Assembly (NCBI RefSeq): GCF_023534745.1
Contig: NZ_JAMHJQ010000008.1
Coordinates: forward strand, 359,796-423,795
Source of the DNA: Streptomyces sp. 35G-GA-8
GTDB taxonomy: Bacteria; Actinomycetota; Actinomycetes; Streptomycetales; Streptomycetaceae
Reading direction: 5' to 3'
DNA length: 64,000 nt
The notes beneath the pieces are model-generated. The model saw only the letters and a list, made by a program, of their open reading frames with translations. It had not been told where the DNA came from and did no database searches. Both the position numbers and the translations under genes were made by a program. Positions 24,902 through 33,642 of the stretch are shown here, in pieces (the first letter of the stretch is position 1; every line of letters begins with the position of its first letter).

Positions 24902-25540
24902 CTAGTCTTTGCGGCCCGTCGCGGCGACGGTGACGCCGAGGCCGATCATCGTGAGCCCACCGACCCCGCCGACCAGGGAGAGCCGCTTCGGTGAGCGGGC
25001 GAACCAGCTCCGTGTGGTGGCCGCGACCAGACCCCAGGCGCTGTCGCACGCCACCGCGATCACATTGAAGACCAGCCCGAGCAGCAGCATTTGAAGCTGG
25101 ATGTGCCCCTGGCCGCGGTCGACGAACTGAGGCAGCACAGCCGCGAAGAACACGATGGTCTTGGGGTTCGCCACACCGACCGCGAACCCCTCCCACAAGG
25201 TGCGCAGGCTGCCGTGGGTGGGACCTTCACCCGCGAACGCGGCCTGCATCGAGCCGCGCTGCCGCACCGTCCTGATACCGAGGTACACCAGGTAGGCGGC
25301 GCCCACGAGTTTCAGCACCGTGAAGACGAGGACCGAGCGCTCCACGACCGCCCCCACCCCGAGGGCCACGGCCACGACGAGTACATAGGCTCCGAGTGTG
25401 TTGCCCACGACCGTGGTCAGCGCCGCACGGCGCCCCTGGGCCAGCGCCCGCCCGATCACGAACAGCACGCTGGGGCCGCGAATCACGATCAGCAGGAACG
25501 ACATGGCCGCGAAGGCCAGGAGTCGATCGGTGGACACCAT
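24902..25540 (-). CDS. LysE/RhtB-family amino-acid exporter
   Basis: A 212-residue membrane protein with six hydrophobic segments. The family motif near the N-terminus, normally PGP, appears as IRGPSVLFVIGRALAQGRRAAL, followed by VGNTLGAYV and NPKTIVFFAAVLPQFVD. LysE/RhtB proteins export amino acids such as lysine, homoserine or threonine. The ATG at 25540 lacks a strong ribosome site. It is flanked by 203 bp of non-coding DNA towards cutA with nothing notable. Substrate unknown. Confidence 0.88.
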   Translation of the reverse strand: MVSTDRLLAFAAMSFLLIVIRGPSVLFVIGRALAQGRRAALTTVVGNTLGAYVLVVAVALGVGAVVERSVLVFTVLKLVGAAYLVYLGIRTVRQRGSMQAAFAGEGPTHGSLRTLWEGFAVGVANPKTIVFFAAVLPQFVDRGQGHIQLQMLLLGLVFNVIAVACDSAWGLVAATTRSWFARSPKRLSLVGGVGGLTMIGLGVTVAATGRKD

Positions 25541-25608
25541 GAGGCCATGTAAGCACGGCGGCGGTTCACACCTGGAGCCCTTTTCCGGCGGGCGAATCCC
25601 CCGGGCGG

Positions 25609-26829
25609 TCAGGGCGGCGGCGCCGGAAACCCCGTCCGGCGCCCAGGCGTGGGCGGGCTCCCTGGGCCGCGCGGGATGGCGTCCATCACCCGCGCCGCGA
25701 CCGCCGGGTCCTGGCCGCGCAGGTCCAGGACGTGGCTCAGGTGGTCGACGCCGTGGGACGCCAGCAGCCTCATCACGGCCAGGAGCGGATCGGCCAGGCC
25801 GGTCAGGGTGATCGGCTGTCCCTGGGGACTGATCACCACCGCCGGGGAGGTTCCGGCCAGGAGGTTGGTGCGCTCCCAGTCGATGTCGAACGAGCGGCCC
25901 CTCGGGCCCATGCGTACGACGAGCTGTTTCGTACGGTGCAGCAGCGCGAGGTAGTTCATCGGCACCGTCATCGACCGCCGTACGTCGTACGGGGCGCGGC
26001 CGTCGTCGGGTCGGACGCGGAGCAGGGTCTTCAGCAGCGGGCCGTGGTAGTGGAAGGTGGGCGTGGAGCGGATCTCCAGGAGCTGGGCTCGGGCGAGTTG
26101 TCCGCCGGCGCGGGCCCAGCGGCCTTCCACGCCGCCGAACGCGCCCGCCTCACCGGGGAGTCGGTCGACTATCCAGCTCGCGCCGCCGTCGGGCCCGGTC
26201 GGGGGTACGCGGTCTTCCGGGGCCTCGATGGCCCGTGCGGCCAGCGCCTCGATCTTCGCCACCACCGCCGGGTCCGCCACGGACCGGAGATCGACGGTGT
26301 CCACGGTCATGGCGATTCCGCCGGCGGCGCGCGCGATCCTCATCAGTTCCAGCAGGAGATCGGGGTGTCCGGTCAGATCGACGCGCCGGCCGTCGAGACC
26401 TCTCACCTCGCAGGAGCGGGTACCCGACAGCAGGGCGCTGCGGGACCAGTCAACGCTCAGTACATTGGCGGCAGTCGGGTCGACGAAGACAACGACCCGG
26501 CCCGCGGTGACGGCCGACAGGCACAGTGCCGGTACGTGCCACTCGCGGGTCTCCTCGAACGGCTCGGCCCCTTCCGCGCGGACCCGCAGTCTCAGCCGGA
26601 CCAGGGGCTGGACCGCCGTGGGGTGGGCTCGGCCGCCGGACGTCAGCGCGTCCCAGTCGGGGGCGTACGACACGAGCGTCGCGTCGAGGATGTCGGCGCG
26701 GGCCAACTGGCCCTGTCGGGGCGGCCCTTGGTAGGCCGGGGTCCACATGACGAACGAGTCGTCGGCGAAGTGGTCCGCGTCCTTCCCGCGATCCAGGCCG
26801 CCCGTTCGCCGGAAACCTCGTATGGCCAT
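25609..26829 (-). CDS. Hypothetical protein with internal duplication
   Basis: A 406-residue protein. ATG 26829 follows a GGGGGAGG ribosome site, so the longer frame to 26856 is not used. No known domain is recognised. The chain is an internal repeat: about residues 40-170 and 255-375 both begin GQLARA, both contain a hydrophobic strand then a DW-R-LL-GT motif (VDWSRSALLSGTRS and IDWERTNLLAGTSP), and both end in a D-P-LL-MR helix region. Such two-copy beta-rich proteins often bind a ligand at the interface, which is inference. It has no signal peptide and appears monocistronic. Confidence 0.7.
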   Translation of the reverse strand: MAIRGFRRTGGLDRGKDADHFADDSFVMWTPAYQGPPRQGQLARADILDATLVSYAPDWDALTSGGRAHPTAVQPLVRLRLRVRAEGAEPFEETREWHVPALCLSAVTAGRVVVFVDPTAANVLSVDWSRSALLSGTRSCEVRGLDGRRVDLTGHPDLLLELMRIARAAGGIAMTVDTVDLRSVADPAVVAKIEALAARAIEAPEDRVPPTGPDGGASWIVDRLPGEAGAFGGVEGRWARAGGQLARAQLLEIRSTPTFHYHGPLLKTLLRVRPDDGRAPYDVRRSMTVPMNYLALLHRTKQLVVRMGPRGRSFDIDWERTNLLAGTSPAVVISPQGQPITLTGLADPLLAVMRLLASHGVDHLSHVLDLRGQDPAVAARVMDAIPRGPGSPPTPGRRTGFPAPPP

Positions 26830-26939
26830 GGGCCCCTCCCCCGTCCAGGACCTCAACCCTAGGGCGCTTCGGATTCCTTACCCAGGCCCGGCGCGTGTGG
26901 CGCGATGGAGGAGACGACCGCGATTGAACCGTAATCGGT

Positions 26940-26947
26940 AAGCGCTT
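26940..26947. promoter_or_regulatory. LacI-type half-perfect operator upstream of the sugar-acid cluster
   Basis: AAGCGCTT at the centre of GGTAAGCGCTTGCC (12 of 14 symmetric), 66 bp centre-to-centre from the perfect site at 27005-27014. Central CpG palindromes of this kind are the usual target of LacI-family repressors. Confidence 0.4.
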
Positions 26948-27004
26948 GCCGTCCGAAGCTACGAGTCATCGCGGGGAACGTCAACGGTTCTCGCGGCTCC
27001 ACTG

Positions 27005-27014
27005 GAAGCGCTTC
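27005..27014. promoter_or_regulatory. GAAGCGCTTC palindrome upstream of the FCD-GntR gene
   Basis: A perfect ten-base palindrome. Together with three following bases (GAAGCGCTTCACC) it is identical to the site at 30570-30579 in front of the transporter genes, linking the two promoters of the cluster. Confidence 0.5.
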
Positions 27015-27085
27015 ACCGACTTCTGCGCGAAGCATTGACGGGACATCGGGGCCGGCCCTAGCTTCATCGCGTCGTACTTCGTACG

Positions 27086-27095
27086 TCATATATGA
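27086..27095. promoter_or_regulatory. TCATATATGA palindrome before the FCD-GntR gene
   Basis: A perfect ten-base AT-rich palindrome 24 bp upstream of ATG 27120, well placed for autoregulation by the FCD-GntR protein. It may also contain the -10 region. Confidence 0.4.
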
Positions 27096-27119
27096 GACAC
27101 GAGATGTGAAAGAGCGCCC

Positions 27120-27764
27120 ATGGCCTTCGCCCCGAGTCCCATCCCCTCCCGCACCCAGTACGTTCTGGAAGCGATCAAACACGGCATCCTCACCGGCGGC
27201 CTCAGCCCCGGTCAGCCCCTGGTCGAGACCGAACTGGCCGCGCAATTCGGGGTGTCGAAGACTCCGGTACGTGAGGCGCTGAAGACCCTGGCGGGCACCG
27301 GCCTCGTCGTGATGAGCCAGTTCAAGGGCGTCACCGTCCGTACGGTCGACGCGGCCATGGCGCACGAGGTCTATGACGTACGCCTGTTGCTCGAACCCGA
27401 GGCCCTCCGCCGCTCGCTGACCCGCCGCGCCTCGCTGGAACCCGCCCGGGAAGCCCTGGTCAAGGCCGACGAGGCGGCGGACCGGGCCGAACGGTCGCTC
27501 GCCAACCGGGAGTTCCACCGGGCGCTGTATCTCCCCTGCGGCAATCCGCTGCTCGCCCGGATGCTCGACGAGGTACGGGACCAGGCGGCCCTCGTCTCGA
27601 CCGTCGCCTGGGCCGCCGTCCCGTCCTGGGAGCAGGAGGCCGGAGAGCACCGGGAGATTCTGCGGCTCGCGCTCGCCGGCGACACCGAGGGCGCGGCCCA
27701 GGCCCTGCACGACCACATCGCCTCGTTCGTACACCGGGCGTTCCCCGAGGGAGACCACGCATGA
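27120..27764 (+). CDS. FCD-type GntR regulator of the sugar-acid cluster
   Basis: A 214-residue protein. Winged helix at residues 8-75 (LSPGQPLVETELAAQFGVSKTPVREALKTLAGTGLV), then an FCD helical domain with metal/carboxylate-binding positions (EVYDVRLLLEPEALR, NREFHRALY, EHREILRLALAGD). FCD regulators typically bind sugar acids or other carboxylates, which fits the dehydratase genes that follow. Its TGA overlaps the next ATG (ATGA), so it is made with the enzymes it probably controls. GAAAGAG precedes ATG 27120. Confidence 0.9.
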   Translation: MAFAPSPIPSRTQYVLEAIKHGILTGGLSPGQPLVETELAAQFGVSKTPVREALKTLAGTGLVVMSQFKGVTVRTVDAAMAHEVYDVRLLLEPEALRRSLTRRASLEPAREALVKADEAADRAERSLANREFHRALYLPCGNPLLARMLDEVRDQAALVSTVAWAAVPSWEQEAGEHREILRLALAGDTEGAAQALHDHIASFVHRAFPEGDHA

Positions 27765-28675
27765 CGACCACCCCTGATCTCGACTCGTCGCGGGACGCGC
27801 TCGCCGATGTCGTGGCGATCCCCGTCACCCCGTTCGGCGCCGACGGCACACTCGACACCGCCGCCCATCGCGCTCTGCTGCGCCGGCTGCTCGACGGCGG
27901 CGTACGCACCCTCACCCCGAACGGCAACACCGGTGAGTACTACGCCCTCAGCCCCGACGAGCGCCGCGTGGTCACCGAGCTGACCATCGAGGAGTCGGCG
28001 GGCCGGGCCTCGGTGCTGGCCGGTATCGGTCTCGATCTGCCGACGGCCGTGGCCGCGGCGGCACACGCCCGTGAGGCCGGGGCGGGAATGGTGATGGTCC
28101 ATCAGCCCGTGCACCCCTATGTGTCGCAGGCCGGCTGGATCGACTACCACCGCACCATCGCGGACGCGGTGCCCGAGCTGGGCGTCGTCCCGTACATCCG
28201 CAATCCGCGGCTGAGCGGCGCGAGCCTCGCGACGCTCGGGGAGCTGTGCCCCAATGTCATCGGGGCGAAGTACGCCGTGCCGGACGCGGCCGGCTTCGCG
28301 GCCTTCGCGCGTGACGCGGGTCTGGAGCGCTTCGTCTGGGTGGCGGGGCTCGCCGAGCTGTACGCCCCCTCGTACTTCGCGGGCGGAGCCACCGGCTTCA
28401 CCTCGGGCCTCGTCAATGTCGCCCCGGCCGTCTCGCTGGGGATGCTGGAGGCCCTGCGGGCGGGCGACTACGCGGCCGCCATGAAGGTGTGGGAGCAGAT
28501 CAGGCCGTTCGAGGAGCTACGGGCCGCGCGGCAGTCCGCCGACAATGTGACGGTGGTCAAGGAGGCGCTGGCCGCCCTCGGTCTGTGCCGGCGCGACATC
28601 CGCCCGCCGAGCCGCGCCCTGCCCGAGGAGCTGCGTGCCGAAGTCGCCGCGATGGTGGCGGGGTGGGCGATATGA
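27761..28675 (+). CDS. DapA/NAL-superfamily dehydratase or aldolase for a 2-keto-3-deoxy sugar acid
   Basis: A 304-residue TIM-barrel enzyme of the dihydrodipicolinate synthase family. The GxxGE carboxylate site is GNTGE at residues 55-59, the catalytic Tyr is Tyr145 (VVPYIRNP), and the Schiff-base Lys is Lys170 (IGAKYAV). The genetic partner is an IlvD/Edd dehydratase, not lysine-pathway genes. It most likely takes the 2-keto-3-deoxy acid produced there and either dehydrates it (to a semialdehyde) or cleaves it to pyruvate and an aldehyde. The choice cannot be made from sequence alone. ATG 27761 is coupled upstream, and TGA overlaps the next ATG. Confidence 0.85.
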   Translation: MTTTPDLDSSRDALADVVAIPVTPFGADGTLDTAAHRALLRRLLDGGVRTLTPNGNTGEYYALSPDERRVVTELTIEESAGRASVLAGIGLDLPTAVAAAAHAREAGAGMVMVHQPVHPYVSQAGWIDYHRTIADAVPELGVVPYIRNPRLSGASLATLGELCPNVIGAKYAVPDAAGFAAFARDAGLERFVWVAGLAELYAPSYFAGGATGFTSGLVNVAPAVSLGMLEALRAGDYAAAMKVWEQIRPFEELRAARQSADNVTVVKEALAALGLCRRDIRPPSRALPEELRAEVAAMVAGWAI

Positions 28676-30423
28676 CCGTACCGCCCGAAGGGGCGACCGT
28701 ACGCCCCGAGGACCTGCGCAGTCACCGCTGGTACGGCGGCGATGCCGCGACCGGCCTCCGCTCCTTCAGCCACCGCGCCCGCACCCGTCAGCTCGGCTAT
28801 CTCCCCGAAGAGCATCTGGGCAAGCCCGTCATCGCGATCCTCAACACCTGGTCCGACATCAACCCCTGCCATGTCCATCTGCGCGAGCGCGCGCAGGCGG
28901 TGAAACGCGGGGTGTGGCAAGCCGGCGGATTCCCGCTGGAGTTCCCGGTGTCCACACTCTCCGAGACATTCCAGAAGCCGACACCGATGCTCTACCGCAA
29001 TCTGCTGGCGATGGAGACGGAGGAGCTGCTTCGTTCCTATCCGGTCGACGGCGCGGTGCTGATGGGCGGCTGCGACAAGACGACACCGGCGCTGCTGATG
29101 GGCGCGGCGAGCGTCGATCTGCCGGCCGTCTTCGTACCCGCGGGACCCATGCTGCCGGGGCACTGGCGCGACGAGGTGCTGGGCTCGGGCACGGACATGT
29201 GGAAGTACTGGGACGACAAGCGGGCCGGGCTGATCGGTGACGCCGAGCTGGCCGAGCTGGAGAACGGTCTGGCCAGGTCGCCCGGCCACTGCATGACCAT
29301 GGGCACCGCCTCCACGCTCACCGCCGCCGCCGAGGCGCTGGGCGTCACCATGCCCGGGGCCTCCTCGATCCCGGCCGTGGACTCAGGACACGACCGGATG
29401 GCCGCCGCCTCGGGCCGACGCGTGGTGGAGCTGGTGCGCCACGATCTGCGGCTCTCGAAGATCCTGACCCGGGAGGCGTACGAGGACGCCGTGGCCACCG
29501 TCCTCGCGCTGGGCGGCTCGACCAACGCGGTGATCCATCTGATCGCGATGGCGGGACGCTCGGGGATCCGGCTCACCCTCGACGACTTCGACAGGACCGC
29601 GCGTACGGTGCCGGTGCTGGCGAACCTCCGTCCCGGCGGCCGGTATCTCATGGAGGACTTCCATTTCGCCGGTGGACTGCCCGCGTTCCTCGGGCAGTTG
29701 ACGGACGTACTGCACCTGGACCGGCCGACCGTCGCGCACCCCACCCTGCGCGAGCAGCTCGACGGTGTGCGCGTCCACAACCCGGACGTGATCCGGCCGC
29801 GCGGGAACCCGCTCGCGGCGGAGGGCGGGGTGGCGGTGCTGCGCGGCAATCTCTGCCCCGACGGCGCGGTCATCAAGCACATCGCCGCCGAACCGCGGCT
29901 GCTCCGGCACACCGGTCCCGCCGTGGTCTTCGACGACTACCGGACGATGCAGCGGACCATCAACGACCCGCAGCTCGGCATCACCCCGGATCATGTGCTG
30001 GTGCTGCGCAACGCGGGCCCCAAGGGCGGGCCCGGCATGCCGGAGTACGGGATGCTGCCGATCCCGGACCATCTGCTCAAGCAGGGGGTGCGGGACATGG
30101 TCCGGATCTCCGACGCCCGGATGAGCGGCACGAGTTACGGCGCGTGCGTCCTGCACATCGCGCCCGAGTCCTATGTCGGCGGGCCGCTCGCGCTCGTAAG
30201 GACCGGCGACACCATCACCCTCGACGTGGCGGCCCGTAGCCTCCATCTCCATCTGCCGGACGAGGAGTTGGCGCGGCGGCGAAGCGCGTGGACACCGCCG
30301 CCCGCGCGACACCGGCGTGGTTACGGCGCCCTCTACGACGAGCAGATCACCCAGGCCGACACCGGCTGCGACTTCACCTTCCTGGCGCGGCCGGGCGAGG
30401 TGCCCGACCCGTACGTGGGCTGA
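28672..30423 (+). CDS. IlvD/Edd-family sugar-acid dehydratase (arabinonate/xylonate dehydratase-like)
   Basis: A 583-residue enzyme that removes water from an aldonic acid to give a 2-keto-3-deoxy acid, using an iron-sulphur cluster and Mg. All three cluster cysteines are present: Cys66 (INPCHVH), Cys134 (MGGCDKTTPA) and Cys207 (GHCMTMGTAST). The Cys pattern and length match pentonate dehydratases (L-arabinonate, D-xylonate) better than true branched-chain IlvD; the exact sugar acid is unknown. ATG 28672 overlaps the upstream TGA by four bases. The three-gene regulator/aldolase/dehydratase unit is followed by 179 bp of repeat-rich promoter DNA before the transporter genes. Confidence 0.88.
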   Translation: MTVPPEGATVRPEDLRSHRWYGGDAATGLRSFSHRARTRQLGYLPEEHLGKPVIAILNTWSDINPCHVHLRERAQAVKRGVWQAGGFPLEFPVSTLSETFQKPTPMLYRNLLAMETEELLRSYPVDGAVLMGGCDKTTPALLMGAASVDLPAVFVPAGPMLPGHWRDEVLGSGTDMWKYWDDKRAGLIGDAELAELENGLARSPGHCMTMGTASTLTAAAEALGVTMPGASSIPAVDSGHDRMAAASGRRVVELVRHDLRLSKILTREAYEDAVATVLALGGSTNAVIHLIAMAGRSGIRLTLDDFDRTARTVPVLANLRPGGRYLMEDFHFAGGLPAFLGQLTDVLHLDRPTVAHPTLREQLDGVRVHNPDVIRPRGNPLAAEGGVAVLRGNLCPDGAVIKHIAAEPRLLRHTGPAVVFDDYRTMQRTINDPQLGITPDHVLVLRNAGPKGGPGMPEYGMLPIPDHLLKQGVRDMVRISDARMSGTSYGACVLHIAPESYVGGPLALVRTGDTITLDVAARSLHLHLPDEELARRRSAWTPPPARHRRGYGALYDEQITQADTGCDFTFLARPGEVPDPYVG

Positions 30424-30444
30424 GCCGGCGGTCGCACGGCCGCC

Positions 30445-30512
30445 CGTACCGGTCCCTCACCGCTCGTACCGGTCCCTCACCGCTTGTCCGACCCCGCTTG
30501 TCCGACCCCGCT
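30445..30512. repeat. Tandem repeats in the promoter of the sugar transporter genes
   Basis: A 20-bp unit (30445-30464) is perfectly duplicated at 30465-30484, followed by the 14-bp unit TGTCCGACCCCGCT twice (30485-30498, 30499-30512) and a degenerate third copy. They lie between the dehydratase stop and the operator region. Confidence 0.8.
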
Positions 30513-30545
30513 CGTCCGATCCACTCGTCCGCCCCGATCCATCGG

Positions 30546-30559
30546 TTCGGTATATCGAA
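30546..30559. promoter_or_regulatory. Near-palindrome TTCGGTATATCGAA with probable -10
   Basis: Twelve of 14 positions are symmetric. The central TATATC could be a -10 element for the transporter operon, with transcription starting near 30563, or the site could bind the FCD-GntR protein. Confidence 0.35.
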
Positions 30560-30569
30560 CACTGTCTGC

Positions 30570-30579
30570 GAAGCGCTTC
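30570..30579. promoter_or_regulatory. GAAGCGCTTC operator upstream of the sugar transporter genes
   Basis: A perfect ten-base LacI-type palindrome 23 bp before ATG 30603, identical with the one at 27005. If the -10 at about 30551 is right, it lies just after the transcription start, a typical roadblock position. Confidence 0.55.
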
Positions 30580-30602
30580 ACCAAAGGAACGGAGAAGCAG
30601 TC

Positions 30603-31556
30603 ATGGCCTCAGCTGTGGCGCAGGACTCACCAGGGGCTCCACCGCCCCGGACGCCCGGAAAGCCGGGGCGCCGTACGGGAGCCACACCACGCCGGCTCCC
30701 GTATCTGCTGATCGCCCCCGCCGGACTGCTGATGCTCGGCTTCATCGCCTATCCCATGCTCAGCGTCTTCTACTACAGCCTCCAGAACCACAACGTCACC
30801 AAGCCCTGGCGGAACGGCTTCGCCGGCCTCGACAACTTCCGGCGGATCTTCACCGACGACCCGCTGTTCTGGGACAGCCTCGTCTTCAGCGGCAAATGGG
30901 TCGTCACGGAAGTCACGCTCCAACTGGCCCTGGGGCTGGTGCTCGCGCTGCTCGTCAACCAGACCTTCGTGGGCCGCGCGGTGGCCCGCGCCCTGGTCTT
31001 CTCGCCCTGGGCCGTCTCCGGCGTGCTGACGACCACCATCTGGCTGCTGCTCTACAACCCGTCCACGGGCGTCGGCCGCTATCTCGCGGACGCGGGCATC
31101 GGTGAGTACGGCTCGTCCGTGCTCTCCGACACCGGCACCGTCTTCTGGGCCGCCGTACTGGCCGAACTCTGGCGCGGTGTGCCGTTCTTCGCGATCCTCA
31201 TCCTCGCCGACCTCCAGTCCATCCCCGGCGATCTGTACGAGGCGGCCTCGGTCGACGGGGCGAACAGGTTCCGGCAGTTCTTCCACATCACACTCCCCCA
31301 TCTCAGGGACGCGATCATCCTCTCCACACTGCTGCGGGCCGTGTGGGAGTTCAACAACGTCGATCTGCTGCTGACCCTCACCGAGGGCGGTCCGGCCGGT
31401 GTCACCACCACACTGCCGCTGTATGTGGCCGTCACCGGTTTCGAGGCACACGACTTCGGCTACGCCACCGCGCTGACGACCGTCGCCTTCGCGATCCTCC
31501 TCTTCTGCTCGATCCTCTATCTCCGCCTGAGCAAGTTCGGAGGCGACCACAAGTGA
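30603..31556 (+). CDS. Carbohydrate ABC transporter permease 1 (MalF-type)
   Basis: A 317-residue protein with six membrane helices after a short Pro/Arg-rich N-terminus. The EAA loop is EAASVDGANRFRQFFHITLPHL at about residues 213-234, the docking site for the ATPase. It forms the importer channel with permease 2 and the lipoprotein at 34597. No ATPase gene is in the cluster; Streptomyces sugar importers commonly share the MsiK ATPase, which would explain this. ATG 30603 has GGAG about ten bases upstream. The C-terminal GTGA overlaps permease 2. Confidence 0.93.
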   Translation: MASAVAQDSPGAPPPRTPGKPGRRTGATPRRLPYLLIAPAGLLMLGFIAYPMLSVFYYSLQNHNVTKPWRNGFAGLDNFRRIFTDDPLFWDSLVFSGKWVVTEVTLQLALGLVLALLVNQTFVGRAVARALVFSPWAVSGVLTTTIWLLLYNPSTGVGRYLADAGIGEYGSSVLSDTGTVFWAAVLAELWRGVPFFAILILADLQSIPGDLYEAASVDGANRFRQFFHITLPHLRDAIILSTLLRAVWEFNNVDLLLTLTEGGPAGVTTTLPLYVAVTGFEAHDFGYATALTTVAFAILLFCSILYLRLSKFGGDHK

Positions 31557-32467
31557 CCGCTGTCATCACCGAGAAGGGCCTGCCCGCCGCGCCCGCGGAC
31601 GGCGGCCGGAAGTCCCCGCCCCCGCGGCGAAGGCGGCGCGGGCGGCGCGAGCGGGCCTTCGACGAGGTCCCCCGGTGGCAGATCTATCTGCCGCTCGGCC
31701 TCTATCTGCTCTTCACCCTCGTCCCCTTCTACTGGATGCTGCTCTTCTCCCTGCGGCCCGCCGGCTCCACCTCGCTGGTGCCCTGGCCGGCCACCTTCGA
31801 CCACTTCGAGAAGGTCTGGAACGAACGCAGCTTCTCGGTCTTCTTCCAGAACAGCGCGCTGATCGGGGTCTTCACCCTGATCTGTACGACGGGGGTCGCG
31901 CTGGCCGGCGGCTATGCCCTGGCGCGCTTCGACTTCCGTATCAAGCAGGGCTTCATGCTGGCGCTGCTGTGCTCCCAGTTCATCCCGGGCGCGCTGATGC
32001 TGGTCCCGCTGTTCCAGATCTTCAAGAACCTCTCCCTGATCAACTCCCCGCTGAGCGTGGTCATCGCGGAGACGGTCTTCCAGCTGCCGCTGTCGATCAT
32101 TCTGATCAGCGGCTTCATCAAGAACGTGCCGTACTCCCTGGAGGAGGCGGCCTGGGTGGACGGCTGCTCACGGCTCCAGGCGTTCCGTATCGTCGTCCTG
32201 CCCATGCTGCGGCCCGGTCTGATCGCCGTCGGGTCCTTCGCCTTCGTCCACAGCTGGAACCACTTCCTCTTCGCCCTGATGTTCCTGATGGAACAGGACA
32301 AGCAGACGATCCCGGTCGGCCTCTCCACCCTCATCGGCGCGGACAGTGTGGACTTCGGGGCGCTCGCCGCGGGCGGTGTGATCTCCGCGGTGCCGGTGGT
32401 CATCGTCTTCGCGTTCATCCAGAAGTGGCTGATCACCGGATTCAGCGCGGGGGCGGTGAAGGGATGA
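31553..32467 (+). CDS. Carbohydrate ABC transporter permease 2 (MalG-type)
   Basis: A 304-residue protein with six membrane helices and the EAA loop EEAAWVDGCSRLQAFRIVVL at about residues 198-217. An Arg-rich cytoplasmic N-terminus (RRRRRGRRER) precedes the first helix. GTG 31553 overlaps permease 1 by four bases, and TGA overlaps the next ATG. It partners permease 1 to import a saccharide released outside the cell, most plausibly a pectin-derived mono- or oligosaccharide given the pectate lyase downstream (inference). Confidence 0.93.
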   Translation: MTAVITEKGLPAAPADGGRKSPPPRRRRRGRRERAFDEVPRWQIYLPLGLYLLFTLVPFYWMLLFSLRPAGSTSLVPWPATFDHFEKVWNERSFSVFFQNSALIGVFTLICTTGVALAGGYALARFDFRIKQGFMLALLCSQFIPGALMLVPLFQIFKNLSLINSPLSVVIAETVFQLPLSIILISGFIKNVPYSLEEAAWVDGCSRLQAFRIVVLPMLRPGLIAVGSFAFVHSWNHFLFALMFLMEQDKQTIPVGLSTLIGADSVDFGALAAGGVISAVPVVIVFAFIQKWLITGFSAGAVKG

Positions 32468-33642
32468 GCCTCCCCGTCGTACTGGCAGGGGCGCGCGGTC
32501 ACGGCCGTACGCATCTGCGCAACATCCGCCGTCTCGAACAGGCCGGGGCGGTACGGCTCGTGGGCGTCTGCGAGCTCGCGCCGCTGAGCCCGCGAGAGCT
32601 GGCCGAGGCCGGTTACGGCGCCCCCGGGCCCGCGCAGTCCGCCGACTTCGGCGAGTTGCTCGAGCGCACGGGCGCGCGGATCGCGGTCATCTGCACCCCC
32701 ATCCACACCCATACGGAGCTGGCCCTCACCGCCGCGGCCCATGGTGTGCACACCCTGCTGGAGAAGCCGACCACACCGTCGTACGCGGAGTACGAACGGC
32801 TGCTGGCCGGTCTCGACGAGCGGGGCACGGCCTGCCAGGTCGGGTTCCAGTCGCTCGGCTCCCACGCGGTGGGAGCGATACGGGAGTTGATCGCGGACGG
32901 CGCGATCGGACGGCCGCGCGGGATCGGCGCCGCCGGGGCGTGGGTGCGCGACGAGGCGTACTTCCGGCGAGTCCCCTGGGCGGGACACCGCACCCTGAAC
33001 GGACGGGACGTCGTGGACGGGGTGCTCACCAACCCGCTCGCGCACGCGGTGGCGACCGCCCTGCGCGTCGACGGCAGCGATCTGGCCGACGACATCTCCG
33101 AGCCGGAGCTTGAGCAGTACCGCGCACATGACATCGAGGCCGACGACACCAGCTGTCTGCGGCTGAGGACGGCGAGGGGGACCCGGATCACAGTCGCGGT
33201 CACCCTGTGCGCGGAGCGGAACGCGGAGCCGTACGTCCAGGTCCACGGCACGGAGGGCCGGATCACCTTCTGGTACAAGCAGGACCGGGTGCTGGTGGAG
33301 CGTGCGGGCGTGGGCCCCGTCGAGACCGTCCACGCGCGTACCGACCTGCTGGAGAACCTGGTCGCGCATCTGCGCGACGGCAGCGGACTTCTCGTACCGC
33401 CCCGCCGTACGGGTGCCTTCATGCGGATCGTCGAGGCGATCAGGACCGGGCCGTTTCCCGAGCCGCTGCCCGCGGACGCCTGGTACAGCGCGCCCGGCGA
33501 GAACGCGCCGCGCCGGATCGTCAAAGGCGTCGACGCGCTGATCGAGGAGAGCGCGCATTCCCTGGCCACCTTCTCCGAGCTGGGCGCGAGCTGGGCCGTG
33601 CCCCCGGCGCGGGGACAAGCGAAGCGGGAGCTTCCGCGGTGA
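32464..33642 (+). CDS. Gfo/Idh/MocA-family NAD(P)-dependent oxidoreductase
   Basis: A 392-residue enzyme. The N-terminal Rossmann domain (VVLAGARGHGRTHLRNI, residues 5-21) and the family's LEKPTTPSYAEY motif near residue 98 (catalytic Lys of EKP) are present. The C-terminal beta-sheet domain spans about 125-350. Members oxidise or reduce ring or anomeric positions of sugars. In this operon it may oxidise the imported sugar to a lactone feeding the dehydratase, or act on a 3-keto sugar; both are inference. The start and stop overlap neighbours by four bases (ATGA and GTGA). Confidence 0.88.
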   Translation: MSLPVVLAGARGHGRTHLRNIRRLEQAGAVRLVGVCELAPLSPRELAEAGYGAPGPAQSADFGELLERTGARIAVICTPIHTHTELALTAAAHGVHTLLEKPTTPSYAEYERLLAGLDERGTACQVGFQSLGSHAVGAIRELIADGAIGRPRGIGAAGAWVRDEAYFRRVPWAGHRTLNGRDVVDGVLTNPLAHAVATALRVDGSDLADDISEPELEQYRAHDIEADDTSCLRLRTARGTRITVAVTLCAERNAEPYVQVHGTEGRITFWYKQDRVLVERAGVGPVETVHARTDLLENLVAHLRDGSGLLVPPRRTGAFMRIVEAIRTGPFPEPLPADAWYSAPGENAPRRIVKGVDALIEESAHSLATFSELGASWAVPPARGQAKRELPR

